14,381 nucleotides of DNA from Devosia sp. (lineage in GTDB: Bacteria > Pseudomonadota > Alphaproteobacteria > Rhizobiales > Devosiaceae): NCBI GenBank assembly GCA_016793415.1, contig JAEUMC010000794.1, forward strand, positions 1 to 14,381, in the 5' to 3' direction. Under the pieces are notes generated by a model, which was given only the letters and a program-made list of their open reading frames with translations, searched no databases and had not been told where the DNA came from. Shown piece by piece: positions 1 through 7,452 of this stretch (the first letter of the stretch is position 1; the number at the start of each line of letters is the position of its first letter). The translations under genes and the position numbers were made by a program.

Positions 1-16
1 AGCCGCAGGCCTCCGA

Positions 17-1063
17 TCACCGTACCTTCAGCAGGATGATGACGAGGAACCAGAGGCTGGCGAGGTGGATCAGCAGGAAGCGGAGCAGCACCTGGGAGTT
101 CGACCAGTTGAGGTTCTTGCGGGCGTGATCGTGGAAGGGGAAACGGATCGAAGAGAGGATCCGCAAGCCGAAAACCCGGATCAGCGCCACTTTGGCGAGC
201 CCGGTGGCGCCGTTGAACAGCATGAGCGGGGCGACGAAGAAGATCATCGCCGGGTTGCCCGACACCACGATGCAGATGCCGACGAACAGCCCGATCGGGC
301 GTGAACCGGCATCGCCCATGAGCGCTGCGCTGGGCGGCGCATTGTGCCAGAGGTAGCCGACGATGACGCCGCAGAAGATGGCGGCGACGATGGCCCAGTT
401 GGCGGCGTCCTCACGGAACGGGATCAGCAGGTACTTGGCGTTCGCGGCGTCGCCGACCACCATGTAGAGGATGAAGCCGAGCGCGGCGATGGTGACGGCC
501 GAGAGCGAGCCCGAGACGCCGTCGACCCCGTCATTGCAGTTGACCGCGTTGATGCAGAGCCAGACCACCGGTGTGTAGATCAACAGCCCCAGCCAGAACG
601 GGATGTCGAACACCATCGGGGTGAACGGCAGCCATAGCCTGGTGTCCTGCCCCCAGAGCAGCACGACACAGACGAACAGCGCCACCAGCAGGTCGGTAAG
701 GCCCAGTGTCAGTTCGCTTAGACCCCCGGTGCGATCGTCGATGAAACCGACGCCCGAGGCGAGCAGCACCGCGCCCATCGAGAAGTAGATGTGCGGGTCG
801 ATCGGCGAGAACAATGCGACGACCGCGAGGAGGATCAGGATCATGATCAGCCCGACGCCCACGGGCTTGCCGACGCTGTCGGCGGCGCCGACTGCATGCG
901 CCCTGCCCCGGTCGCGCGGCAGCGCCTCCCACAGCCTCGGCAACAGGAACAGCGTCGCCAACGCCGAGACGAGCGAACCGACGGTGGCGAGGACCACGAA
1001 GGACGAGAGCAGGCGGGCGGGACCCCAGATCGGGGTCAGCAGGTCGGCAAGGTAGGTCAGCAT
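17..1063 (-). CDS. Divergent MraY/WecA-like polyisoprenyl-phosphate sugar-phosphate transferase
   Basis: This is a polytopic membrane protein of the glycosyltransferase 4 family, which transfers a sugar-1-phosphate from a UDP-sugar to undecaprenyl phosphate at the inner membrane. From the ATG at 1063 it is 348 aa with about 10 hydrophobic segments. Visible motifs are GFIDD (D109-D110), NAVNCNDGVDGVSG (171-184, equivalent to NLTDGLDGLA of MraY), MGDAGS (249-254, FMGDxGS-like) and FPFHDHARKN (308-317), where classical MraY has PIHHHFE. The N-terminus MLTYLADLL resembles MraY, so I prefer this ATG to an upstream GTG at 1132, although neither has a clear Shine-Dalgarno. MraY is expected in the dcw cluster with mur genes. 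Here it follows sugar ABC permeases by 95 bp, which suggests a paralogue or acquired copy. Substrate (UDP-MurNAc-pentapeptide or another UDP-HexNAc) is not determinable. Superfamily assignment is strong; mraY identity is uncertain. Confidence 0.82.
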   Translation of the reverse strand: MLTYLADLLTPIWGPARLLSSFVVLATVGSLVSALATLFLLPRLWEALPRDRGRAHAVGAADSVGKPVGVGLIMILILLAVVALFSPIDPHIYFSMGAVLLASGVGFIDDRTGGLSELTLGLTDLLVALFVCVVLLWGQDTRLWLPFTPMVFDIPFWLGLLIYTPVVWLCINAVNCNDGVDGVSGSLSAVTIAALGFILYMVVGDAANAKYLLIPFREDAANWAIVAAIFCGVIVGYLWHNAPPSAALMGDAGSRPIGLFVGICIVVSGNPAMIFFVAPLMLFNGATGLAKVALIRVFGLRILSSIRFPFHDHARKNLNWSNSQVLLRFLLIHLASLWFLVIILLKVR

Positions 1064-1158
1064 GATTTGGGAGGCGTCCCGGCGCGGCAATGCATGCAGC
1101 CGTAGCCGAAGCGGGCGCCGAAATCGAAGCACGATTGCGGCTTTTCAACCACCCCGCG

Positions 1159-1983
1159 TCAGCGTCCGCCGAAGGCGCCGGTGGTGAGGCCGGCGATGAA
1201 GGCGCGGTTGCCGAAGACGAAGACCAGCAGCACCGGGACGATGGCGATGACGCTGCCGGTCATCAGCAACGGCCAATCGGTATTGTACTGGCCCTGCAGC
1301 GTGGCCAGCGCAACGATGGCCACCTGCATGTCGGGCTTGGTGGTGGTGATCAGCGGCCAGAGGAAGTTGTTCCACTGCGCGACGAAGGTGAAGATGGCGA
1401 GCGCCCCCAAAGCGGGCTTCGCCAGCGGCAGGACGATGGTGAGGTAGATCTGGGCGTGCGAGGCGCCGTCGATGCGGGCTGCCTCGAGCAGTTCGGCGGG
1501 GATCGATTTCAGATACTGGCGCAAGAGGAAGGTGCCGAAGCTCGAGAAGGCGTAGGGCAGGATCAGGCCCTGGTAGGTGTCGATCCAGCCCAGCGTCTTG
1601 ATCAGGATGAAGTTGGGGATCAGCGTTACCTGCGAGGGCACCATCAGTGCCGCGAGGTAGATGAGGAACAGCACTTCGCGGCCGCGGAACCGCAAGCAAG
1701 CGAAGGCATAGGCAGCCATCGAGCAGGTGATGAGCTGCAGCAGCGTCACCAGCACCGAAACCACCAGGCTGTTGGCCATGGCCCGCCCGAACGGGATGGT
1801 GGTGAAGATGCGGAGATAGTTCTCGACCTGCGGGTCGGCGGTGAACAGGGTCGGCGGGAACTGGAACACGTCGGCCGCCGGCTTGAACGAGGTGGCGATC
1901 ATCCAGACGAACGGGCCGCTCATCAGCAGCGCGCCGACGAGCAGGACCACGAACAGCACCCAGTCGGTCGCGGTCTTACCCAT
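1159..1983 (-). CDS. CUT1 sugar ABC transporter permease (MalG/UgpE type)
   Basis: This is one of two inner-membrane permease subunits of a carbohydrate ABC importer (binding-protein-dependent transport family, COG0395 type). The 274-aa product has about six membrane segments. The cytoplasmic EAA loop lies near residues 163-182 (AELLEAARIDGAS... ending in LPLAKPAL) and is the coupling site for the ATPase. The C-terminus GLTTGAFGG is the usual end of MalG-type subunits, where GLTxGAxKG is common. The ATG at 1983 lies inside the end of the preceding permease gene, with an 8-bp overlap, so the two are translationally coupled. The protein should pair with that MalF-type subunit and with the binding protein at 3835-5067. 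No ATP-binding subunit is encoded in this operon. Confidence 0.95.
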   Translation of the reverse strand: MGKTATDWVLFVVLLVGALLMSGPFVWMIATSFKPAADVFQFPPTLFTADPQVENYLRIFTTIPFGRAMANSLVVSVLVTLLQLITCSMAAYAFACLRFRGREVLFLIYLAALMVPSQVTLIPNFILIKTLGWIDTYQGLILPYAFSSFGTFLLRQYLKSIPAELLEAARIDGASHAQIYLTIVLPLAKPALGALAIFTFVAQWNNFLWPLITTTKPDMQVAIVALATLQGQYNTDWPLLMTGSVIAIVPVLLVFVFGNRAFIAGLTTGAFGGR

Positions 1984-2878
1984 AGTGCACCCAGCGGCGC
2001 TGCAGCTTGTATTGCACCAAAGTGAAGGCGAGGACGATCAGGAACAGCACCATCGCCGCGGCGCTGGCATAGCCCATCTGATAGAACTGAAAGCCGTTCT
2101 GGTAGATGTAGTAGACCAGCGTGTTGGTGGCGTTGGCGGGGCCGGCCTTGGTCATCACCAGCACCAGTTCGAACACCTGGAAGCTGCCGATGATCGAGAT
2201 CACCAGCACGAAGAAAGTGGTGGGCGAGAGCAGCGGCAGGGTGATGTGCCAGAAGCGGTCCCAGCCGGTGGCGCCATCGAGCGCGGCAGCATCGTGCACG
2301 TCCTTGCCGATATTCTGCAGGCCCGCGAGAAACAGCACCATGGCATAGCCGAGGTTCTGCCAGATCGAGACGATGATGATGGCCGGCATGGCCCAGCGGG
2401 TGGAGCCCATCCACTTGGGCAGATCAGTGACGCCGACGAGGCTGAGGGCGGCGTTGATCAGCCCGAAATTGGAGTTGAACAGCCAGGCCCAGACCAGAGC
2501 CGCGGCGATGGTGCTGGTGACCACCGGCAGGAAATAGATGACGCGAAAGAACGTCTGGCCCTTGATGCCGCGGTTGAGCACCAGCGCGCAGGCCAGCGCC
2601 AGGGCGATCTGCACCGGCACCGAGATCAGGACGAAATAAGCGGTATTGCCGAGCACCTTGGCAAAGATCTCGTCCTTGGCGAGGGCGAGGTAATTGCCGA
2701 TGCCCACCCAGGTCACCTCGTTGAAGAGGTTCCACTGGGTGAACGAGATAAAGAACGCCGAGATCACCGGAATAGCGGTGAAGATGGCGAACAGCACCAG
2801 GCTGGGCGCGAGGAACAGCCAGGCGGCGCGCTCCTCGGCGCGCGCCACCTTGGTCAGCCTGAGCCGACTTCGGGCCAC
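1976..2878 (-). CDS. CUT1 sugar ABC transporter permease (MalF/UgpA type)
   Basis: This is the second inner-membrane permease of the sugar importer. The 300-aa product starts with a basic cytoplasmic tail (MARSRLRLTKVARAEER) followed by the typical first segment LFLAPSLVLFAIFTAIPV. The EAA loop is at about 193-216 (DVHDAAALDGATGWDRFW then HITLPLLSP). The motif TKAGPANATNTLVYYIYQNGF (about 243-263) matches the conserved TxGGPxxxTxTLxxYIYxxxF region of MalF/UgpA proteins. The start is GTG at 2878, sharing its first G with the TAG stop of the amidohydrolase gene (TAGTG on the minus strand). No other in-frame start precedes the first membrane segment. The tight coupling implies co-translation with the hydrolase upstream and MalG-type permease downstream. 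Confidence 0.95.
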   Translation of the reverse strand: MARSRLRLTKVARAEERAAWLFLAPSLVLFAIFTAIPVISAFFISFTQWNLFNEVTWVGIGNYLALAKDEIFAKVLGNTAYFVLISVPVQIALALACALVLNRGIKGQTFFRVIYFLPVVTSTIAAALVWAWLFNSNFGLINAALSLVGVTDLPKWMGSTRWAMPAIIIVSIWQNLGYAMVLFLAGLQNIGKDVHDAAALDGATGWDRFWHITLPLLSPTTFFVLVISIIGSFQVFELVLVMTKAGPANATNTLVYYIYQNGFQFYQMGYASAAAMVLFLIVLAFTLVQYKLQRRWVHYG

Positions 2879-3753
2879 TATTTGTCGATCCCGTAGATAT
2901 AGGCGGCGTTCCGATAAAAGATCCGGTCCTGATCGTCGGCTGAAAGCCCCATGGTGTCGAAGGCCGCCTTCCAGCGCTCGATATCGCCCTTCACCCGGCG
3001 CAGGTCGGAATCGGAGCCGTAGACGAGCTTGCGCGGCGAGATCTCTTTGCCGATATAGCCGCCTTCGACGATGTGGTTGTGCACCACGTCGCCGCCGCTG
3101 ATGTCGAAATAGAGCCGCGGACGCCAGCGCGCGACGGCGCTGGCGGTGCGGTAATCCGGCCAGCCCAGATGCGCCCCGATGATGAACAGCTCGGGGAAAT
3201 AGAAGGCAATGGTATCGAGATAGATCGGCTGCATGCGGGCGCTGGAATAGCCGTAGCGCTCGCGCTTGATGCCGCGCGACAGCCGGGTGACCAGCGCCTC
3301 CTCATCGGCGCCTTCGGGGATCGCCTTCCAGGCATCCTCCTTGCCGCCTTCGAGGTAATCGACCGGGCCGCCGAGGATGCCGGTGTGGAACAGGATGCGC
3401 AAGCCTCGCGCCTGCGCTGCCTCGTAGAACGGGTAATAGGCCGGATCGTCGTAGTTGCGCGACACGCCCGAGATCTTGATGCCGTGAAAGCCGCGCTGGT
3501 AAAAATCCTCGACCAGCGTCACCGGGTCCTTGTCGAGCTCGAGCCGGCCCAGCGCGACAATCAGGTCCGGGCGGCGTTCCAGCGCGCCGGCCAGCGCATC
3601 ATTGCCGCGGCCGGGGTTGGCGAGGAGCGCGACCTTCTCGATCCCGGATTCCTCGCAGGTATCGGACAGCGCCTCGAGGAAGCCGATCTCGGCGCCGCGC
3701 GAGAACAGCTTGTCCCAGAAGCCGTAGTGAACGTGTGCATCGAAGACGCGCAT
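2878..3753 (-). CDS. Amidohydrolase-2 family metal-dependent hydrolase
   Basis: This is a predicted cytoplasmic TIM-barrel hydrolase of the amidohydrolase-2 (ACMSD/lactonase-like) family, 291 aa and full length. Candidate metal and catalytic residues are the N-terminal DAHVHYG (H7 and H9), LFHTG (H123), IGAHLGWPD (H195) and VYGSDSD (D248), in the family order HxH...H...H...D. The family includes lactonases and decarboxylases. In a sugar operon a sugar-lactone or sugar-acid substrate is a reasonable guess, but none is shown by the sequence. The ATG at 3753 has only a weak Shine-Dalgarno, and the gene sits 81 bp beyond the binding-protein stop, after two hairpins. Its stop overlaps the GTG of the MalF-type permease by one base. 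Placement between binding protein and permeases is unusual for CUT1 operons. Confidence 0.88.
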   Translation of the reverse strand: MRVFDAHVHYGFWDKLFSRGAEIGFLEALSDTCEESGIEKVALLANPGRGNDALAGALERRPDLIVALGRLELDKDPVTLVEDFYQRGFHGIKISGVSRNYDDPAYYPFYEAAQARGLRILFHTGILGGPVDYLEGGKEDAWKAIPEGADEEALVTRLSRGIKRERYGYSSARMQPIYLDTIAFYFPELFIIGAHLGWPDYRTASAVARWRPRLYFDISGGDVVHNHIVEGGYIGKEISPRKLVYGSDSDLRRVKGDIERWKAAFDTMGLSADDQDRIFYRNAAYIYGIDK

Positions 3754-3782
3754 GGGTCAGATCCAGTTTGCTTTTGAGGAGA

Positions 3783-3827
3783 GGCCGGGGCGCCCGATCG
3801 CGTCCCGGCCAGCAGAGTGGCCTGCTG
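3783..3827 (-). promoter_or_regulatory. Tandem mRNA hairpins between binding protein and downstream genes
   Basis: Two adjacent inverted repeats follow the binding-protein stop on the minus-strand transcript. The first is CAGCAG/CTGCTG (3810-3815 with 3822-3827, 6-nt loop). The second pairs GGCCGGG (3783-3789) with CCCGGCC (3804-3810) and extends inward through one G-T wobble and three GC pairs, giving about 11 bp with a 6-nt loop. The two share one base at their border. No T-run follows the strong hairpin, so full intrinsic termination is unlikely. By analogy with the malE-malF interval of enteric bacteria, I infer a 3' stabiliser or partial attenuator that keeps binding-protein levels above those of the permeases. 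Confidence 0.55.
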
Positions 3828-3834
3828 ATTTCGT

Positions 3835-5067
3835 CTACTTGGCCAGTTCGGCGTTGACCTTGTCCTTGATGGCGCCGAGCGCATCGGCCGCACTGCTCTC
3901 GCCGTTCCACACCAGATCCAGTGCCGGCTGGATGTAGAGGTTGGAGAGATCGACGAAGCGCGGGAACTGCGGGAACTGTTCGCCGACATCGGCTTCCCTG
4001 AGGAACACGTCGCCGAACGGGGCCTTGAAGGCCGCCCGCACCGTCTCGTTGCCGGTCATCGCCGGCACCGCCGCCGCCTTGGCGCCGGCAAAGATCGACT
4101 GCCCCTCAGGACCGGCGAGATATTGCAGGAACGCCCACGCCGCTTCCGAGTTCTTGCTGTTGGCATTGATGGCAAAGCCGGCGCCGCCGGTGCGGTTGGA
4201 ATGGATGCCGGTGGGACCGCCAGGCAGATTGGCCACCGCCCACTTGAACGGCACGTCGGCGAAGGTGCCGAGCCGCGACGGGTTGGTGATCACCATGGCG
4301 GCCTGGCCGCTCGAGAACAGCTGGGCGGTGCCGCCGGCCTGCTCGGCCTCGAGGAAGTTAGGGGTGACCTTATCCTTGTTGATCAGGTCGCCGATATACT
4401 GGATCGCCTCGACCGCTGCCGGTTCGGCCAACAGGAAGGTGGTCGGCTTCAGCGGATCGTCGAACACCTTGCCGCCGTTCTGCTGCACCCAGGTGGCCCA
4501 ATCGTTCGACTCGAGCGCCAGGCCATAACGGGTGATGCGGCCACCTTCATTGGTGGTCAGCTTGATCGCCGCGTCGCGCAGGTCGGCCCACTTCCAATCG
4601 GCGTTCGGATAGGCGACGCCGGCGGCGTCGAACGCATCGGAATTGTAGTAGAGGGCGCTCGGGGCGCTGTCGCGCGGGATGGAATAGAGCTTGCCTTCAA
4701 AACTGTGGGTGAGGAGCGAGCTCGGCACATACTGGTCGATCGGGAAGCTGCTCTGCTTGATCAGATCGTCGAGCGGCGCCAGCGCGCCGCGTGAAGCATA
4801 GCTCGGCACATTGGTGATGAAGAACACATCCGGGCCGGCGCCGGCGGCGAGCTGGGCATCCAGCCGGGTGAAGTAACCCGACCACGGCGCGTGCTGGATC
4901 TCGATCTTCGCATCCGGATGCGCCGCCTGATACTTCGAGACAATTTCCTCGAATGGCGGCAATTCCGGCGGGTCGCCCCAATAACCAAAAGTAATCGTCG
5001 ACTGCGCAAGCGCAGGAGAAACCAACCCTAAAGCAGCGACGGCGTAGGCAAGCCACTTCTTCGTCAT
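3835..5067 (-). CDS. Sugar ABC transporter extracellular solute-binding protein
   Basis: This is a periplasmic family-1 solute-binding protein (UgpB/MalE type, COG1653-like) that captures the sugar for the CUT1 permeases. The 410-aa precursor begins MTKKWLAYAV and has a Sec signal with likely cleavage at ALA-QST (after residue 21). The mature N-terminus TITFGYWGDPPE and the segments FFSSGQAAMVITNPS-like (LFSSGQAAM), GGAGFAI and AAWAFLQYLAGPEGQ are typical of the family. The ATG at 5067 is chosen over a TTG at 5121 because AAGGGAG lies 6 nt upstream and the signal peptide begins there. It is 77 bp downstream of the PfkB gene and has its own leader with a dyad. Specificity cannot be read from the sequence; a mono- or oligosaccharide is expected. 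Confidence 0.95.
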   Translation of the reverse strand: MTKKWLAYAVAALGLVSPALAQSTITFGYWGDPPELPPFEEIVSKYQAAHPDAKIEIQHAPWSGYFTRLDAQLAAGAGPDVFFITNVPSYASRGALAPLDDLIKQSSFPIDQYVPSSLLTHSFEGKLYSIPRDSAPSALYYNSDAFDAAGVAYPNADWKWADLRDAAIKLTTNEGGRITRYGLALESNDWATWVQQNGGKVFDDPLKPTTFLLAEPAAVEAIQYIGDLINKDKVTPNFLEAEQAGGTAQLFSSGQAAMVITNPSRLGTFADVPFKWAVANLPGGPTGIHSNRTGGAGFAINANSKNSEAAWAFLQYLAGPEGQSIFAGAKAAAVPAMTGNETVRAAFKAPFGDVFLREADVGEQFPQFPRFVDLSNLYIQPALDLVWNGESSAADALGAIKDKVNAELAK

Positions 5068-5098
5068 CTCGGACTCCCTTGTCTGTGGTCTGTGTTTA

Positions 5099-5121
5099 TT
5101 CTCTACAAATCCTATAGACAA
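5099..5121 (-). promoter_or_regulatory. Dyad in the binding-protein leader, candidate operator
   Basis: A 23-bp imperfect palindrome lies 32 bp upstream of the binding-protein ATG. The arms read TTxTCTAxA and TxTAGAxAA around a 5-bp centre, and eight of the nine outer position pairs are complementary apart from two mismatched columns. On the minus strand it overlaps a weak promoter-like TTGTCT, 17 bp, TAAACA arrangement. The GTCTA core is shared with operators of HutC/UTRA-type GntR regulators such as DasR/NagR (known consensus ACTGGTCTAGACCAGT). I infer an internal operator or promoter for the transport half of the operon; the binding protein that recognises it is not known. Confidence 0.45.
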
Positions 5122-5144
5122 TCACTACTAAGATAGCGCCAGGC

Positions 5145-6077
5145 TTACGAGGCTGTTTCGAGAAACATCTTTCCCCTGCCCTGCTCCACGGCGAACTTTT
5201 TGAGCGCACTCAGCGTCGGAGCCGCCAAGACGCCGTAGTCGGTGACCGACAGCGACCCGGCGAGCACCGCGAGTTCCGCCGCTTCCTCGGTGCAGCGCCC
5301 CGAGCAGAGCCCATAGAGGAAGCCGCCATTGAAGGTGTCGCCGGCCCCGGTGGTGTCCTTGACCGCCACTTCGGGTGCCGCCACCTTGATCCAGCGGCCG
5401 CCGTCGCTGACCAGTGCCCCGGCGGCGCCGCGCTTGATGGCGACGATCGGCACCAGTTCGGCGAGCTGCGCCGCCGCCTTCTTGGGATGCTGCGTGCCGG
5501 TGAGGGCGACCGCCTCATCCTCATTGGGCGAGAACACGTCCAGCAGGCTCAGGAACTCACGCACCCCAGGCGTTTCGAGGGTGAAGTCGCCGCCGCGGCA
5601 ATCGGCGAACAGCTTTGCTCCACCGGCTTTTGCCTCGTGCATGAAGGCCAGCCATTCCGGCTCGAAGCGGAAGGTCTGCAGCAGCCAGGTTGGACGAACC
5701 TTGCCGAGCGTGCCCGCTGGCGGTGGCACGATGGCGCCATCGCCATAGGTGAGGAAACCGCGATCGCCGCCGGCGGAGAACACCGAAGTGACGCGGCGCA
5801 GCGGCTGGTCGAGGCGGTTGAACAATAATGGGCTGAGGCCGTCGCGGGCCGCCTGCTCCAGCACCAGGCCGCTGAACAGGTCGGAGCCGAAATCGGCGGC
5901 CCAATGGGTGTCGAGCCCGAGCCGGGTGAGCGCCAGGGCGATGTTGTAGGTGCCGCCCGGCAGTACCGCGAGATCGCGCGCCACCAACTCCGCGCCGAGC
6001 CTGGGCGCACCGGGCAAGCCGGCGAAGATCAGGTCGCAATAGTATTCGCCGGTGAGCAGCACATCAGCGGAGCGCAT
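5145..6077 (-). CDS. PfkB/ribokinase-family carbohydrate kinase
   Basis: This is an ATP-dependent cytoplasmic kinase of a sugar or nucleoside, 310 aa and full length for the family. The first PfkB signature region is LPGGTYNIALALTRLG (39-54). The second is DTTGAGDTFNGGFLYGL (241-257), with D247 as the expected catalytic base and the anion-hole GAGD. The SPNEDE segment (183-188) matches the NxxE Mg-ATP motif. The ATG at 6077 has GGGGAG 8 nt upstream and shares a base with the TGA of the GH4 gene (TGATG), which excludes a much longer upstream reading. Context suggests it phosphorylates the sugar released by the GH4 enzyme or the imported sugar itself. The exact sugar is undetermined; 2-keto-3-deoxygluconate-, fructo- and ribokinase branches cannot be separated by eye. 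Confidence 0.93.
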   Translation of the reverse strand: MRSADVLLTGEYYCDLIFAGLPGAPRLGAELVARDLAVLPGGTYNIALALTRLGLDTHWAADFGSDLFSGLVLEQAARDGLSPLLFNRLDQPLRRVTSVFSAGGDRGFLTYGDGAIVPPPAGTLGKVRPTWLLQTFRFEPEWLAFMHEAKAGGAKLFADCRGGDFTLETPGVREFLSLLDVFSPNEDEAVALTGTQHPKKAAAQLAELVPIVAIKRGAAGALVSDGGRWIKVAAPEVAVKDTTGAGDTFNGGFLYGLCSGRCTEEAAELAVLAGSLSVTDYGVLAAPTLSALKKFAVEQGRGKMFLETAS

Positions 6078-7429
6078 CACGACCACTCCCCGACATGGGC
6101 TGCATGCGCGGCGAGGAATTTTTCGACCAGCGGCTCGGCGCGCGAATAGGACAGCACCAGCGGGTGGGCGACCAGCGCCTCCACCGCGAGGGCACGGCTC
6201 CGTTCGGCCACCGCCTGCACCGTGAGGCGCTCGTAGTGCTTCACCGAGTTGACGAGATAACCCTGCGCGTCCGGCATGGCGCCGATCGGCTGCGGCCGGA
6301 TACCGTGGTGATCGACGACGCAACTGACCTCGACCACGTCGCTGTCGCGCAGCCCCGCGATGGCGCCCTCGTTGGGAACGTTCAGTCCGGTCCGGATCGG
6401 CGTGCCGCCCTGCAGCGCTTCGATCAGGTCGAGCGCCACGCCGGCATAGCCTTCGCCGTCATGGGTGTCGGTCGCGGCGGCCACCGGCTCGGCATCGTCA
6501 TGCGTATGCTGCATGTAGGTTGCACTGCGCTCGCGCTCGTAGGCGAAATAGACCTCGAGCGCCTGCCCCGGGGCGGCTAGCAGCTCGGCTTGGCGCAAGC
6601 GTGGCAGCAGCCGCTGGTTGAGCGCCTGGATCTCCTCGCCACGGGTCGGCCCGGCGGCGCCTGCCGCCACTGCCTCATCGGCGTAGTAGTAATAATAGAG
6701 GTACTCGTTGAGCCAGACGCCGTGCCGGCGCACCACATGCGGGGCGAACACCCGCTGCACGGTGCCTGCGAGGAAGCGATCGTCGGCCAGCGCATCGGGC
6801 AGCACGTCGCGGCCAGCCACTTCAGCACGCCGGGTGAAGGACAGGTGGTTGAGCCCGAACACCTCGGCGCGGACCGAGCGCTCCGGCAGCCGCAGCCATT
6901 TTGCGACGGCGGTCTGCGCGCCGTTGGCGCTGTCGCAGATGCCGACGCTGCGGCTGTAGCCGGCGTCACGCAGCGCCTGGGTGACGAGCCCGGCCGGGTT
7001 GGTGAAGTTGAACAGCCAGGCCTCGGGACTGACCCGCCGCAGCGTTTCAGCGTAGCCGAGAATGGTCGGGATCGAACGCAGTGCCATGGCGAAGCCGGCA
7101 GCGCCCGTGGTCTCCTGTCCGAGCACACCATGCGACAGCGCGATGCGCTCGTCGGCGATGCGGCCATCGATGCCGCCGGGGCGAACGGTGGTCACCACGT
7201 AGCTGGCGCCGGCGAAGGCAGTTTCGGCGTCGGTGGTGGTGGCGATGGAAACTCCACCGCCGGCGCGGCGGGCCAGCTCGGTGGCCAGCGCACCAATCAG
7301 CTCGAGCTGCGCGGCATCGACATCCATCAGGCAGATTTCGGTGAGGCCGGTCCGTGCGGCCCGGCGCAATGCCGAGTCGACGAATAGCGGGGCACGCAGC
7401 CCTCCCCCTCCGACAACGACCAGTTTCAC
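6077..7429 (-). CDS. Glycoside hydrolase family 4 NAD(H)- and metal-dependent glycosidase
   Basis: GH4 enzymes cleave glycosides by an oxidation-elimination mechanism using NAD+ and a divalent metal, normally in the cytoplasm. From the GTG at 7429 the protein is 450 aa. It shows the Rossmann start MKLVVVGGGGLRAPLF, VRPGG (82-86), GVLGQETTGAAGFAMALR (101-118, close to 6-phospho-beta-glucosidases such as BglT), NFTNPAG (141-147), the metal ligands C165 (GICDSANG) and H195 (GLNHLSF), and the tyrosine-rich NEYLYYYYYADE (241-252) that should hold the catalytic tyrosine. An upstream ATG at 7471 would add 14 residues, but it lacks a Shine-Dalgarno and lies upstream of the predicted transcript start; GGGGGA sits 7 nt before the GTG. 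Substrate is uncertain: the motifs lean to 6-phospho-beta-glucosidase, but the importer is ABC, not PTS. First gene of the operon. Confidence 0.92.
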   Translation of the reverse strand: MKLVVVGGGGLRAPLFVDSALRRAARTGLTEICLMDVDAAQLELIGALATELARRAGGGVSIATTTDAETAFAGASYVVTTVRPGGIDGRIADERIALSHGVLGQETTGAAGFAMALRSIPTILGYAETLRRVSPEAWLFNFTNPAGLVTQALRDAGYSRSVGICDSANGAQTAVAKWLRLPERSVRAEVFGLNHLSFTRRAEVAGRDVLPDALADDRFLAGTVQRVFAPHVVRRHGVWLNEYLYYYYYADEAVAAGAAGPTRGEEIQALNQRLLPRLRQAELLAAPGQALEVYFAYERERSATYMQHTHDDAEPVAAATDTHDGEGYAGVALDLIEALQGGTPIRTGLNVPNEGAIAGLRDSDVVEVSCVVDHHGIRPQPIGAMPDAQGYLVNSVKHYERLTVQAVAERSRALAVEALVAHPLVLSYSRAEPLVEKFLAAHAAHVGEWS

Positions 7430-7452
7430 CCTGACGTCCCCCGTTCCGTGCA

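Noticed and set aside
1142..1148. TTGAAA on the minus strand as a -35 box for the MraY-like gene
   Set aside because: No acceptable -10 at 16-18 bp (GATTTC is poor), so I could not support a separate promoter; the 95-bp gap shows only weak secondary structure.
1090..2025. Long plus-strand open frame of 311 codons opposite the permease genes
   Set aside because: Composition is low-complexity and Glu/Gln/Arg/Gly-rich, with no family motif. It is the antisense shadow of clear permease genes in high-GC DNA.
1841..2896. Plus-strand open frame of 351 codons
   Set aside because: Rich in His, Asp, Gln and Glu in the way antisense frames of membrane genes are, with no recognisable domain. It lies opposite the MalF- and MalG-type permeases.
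3783..3810. Rho-independent terminator after the sugar-binding-protein gene
   Set aside because: The stem is strong but no T-run follows on the minus strand, and the downstream genes clearly belong to the same transport system.
6078..6323. 82-residue N-terminal extension of the PfkB kinase
   Set aside because: It would lie inside the GH4 coding region, is Arg/Gly-rich without homology, and the TGATG junction with GGGGAG gives a clear start at 6077.
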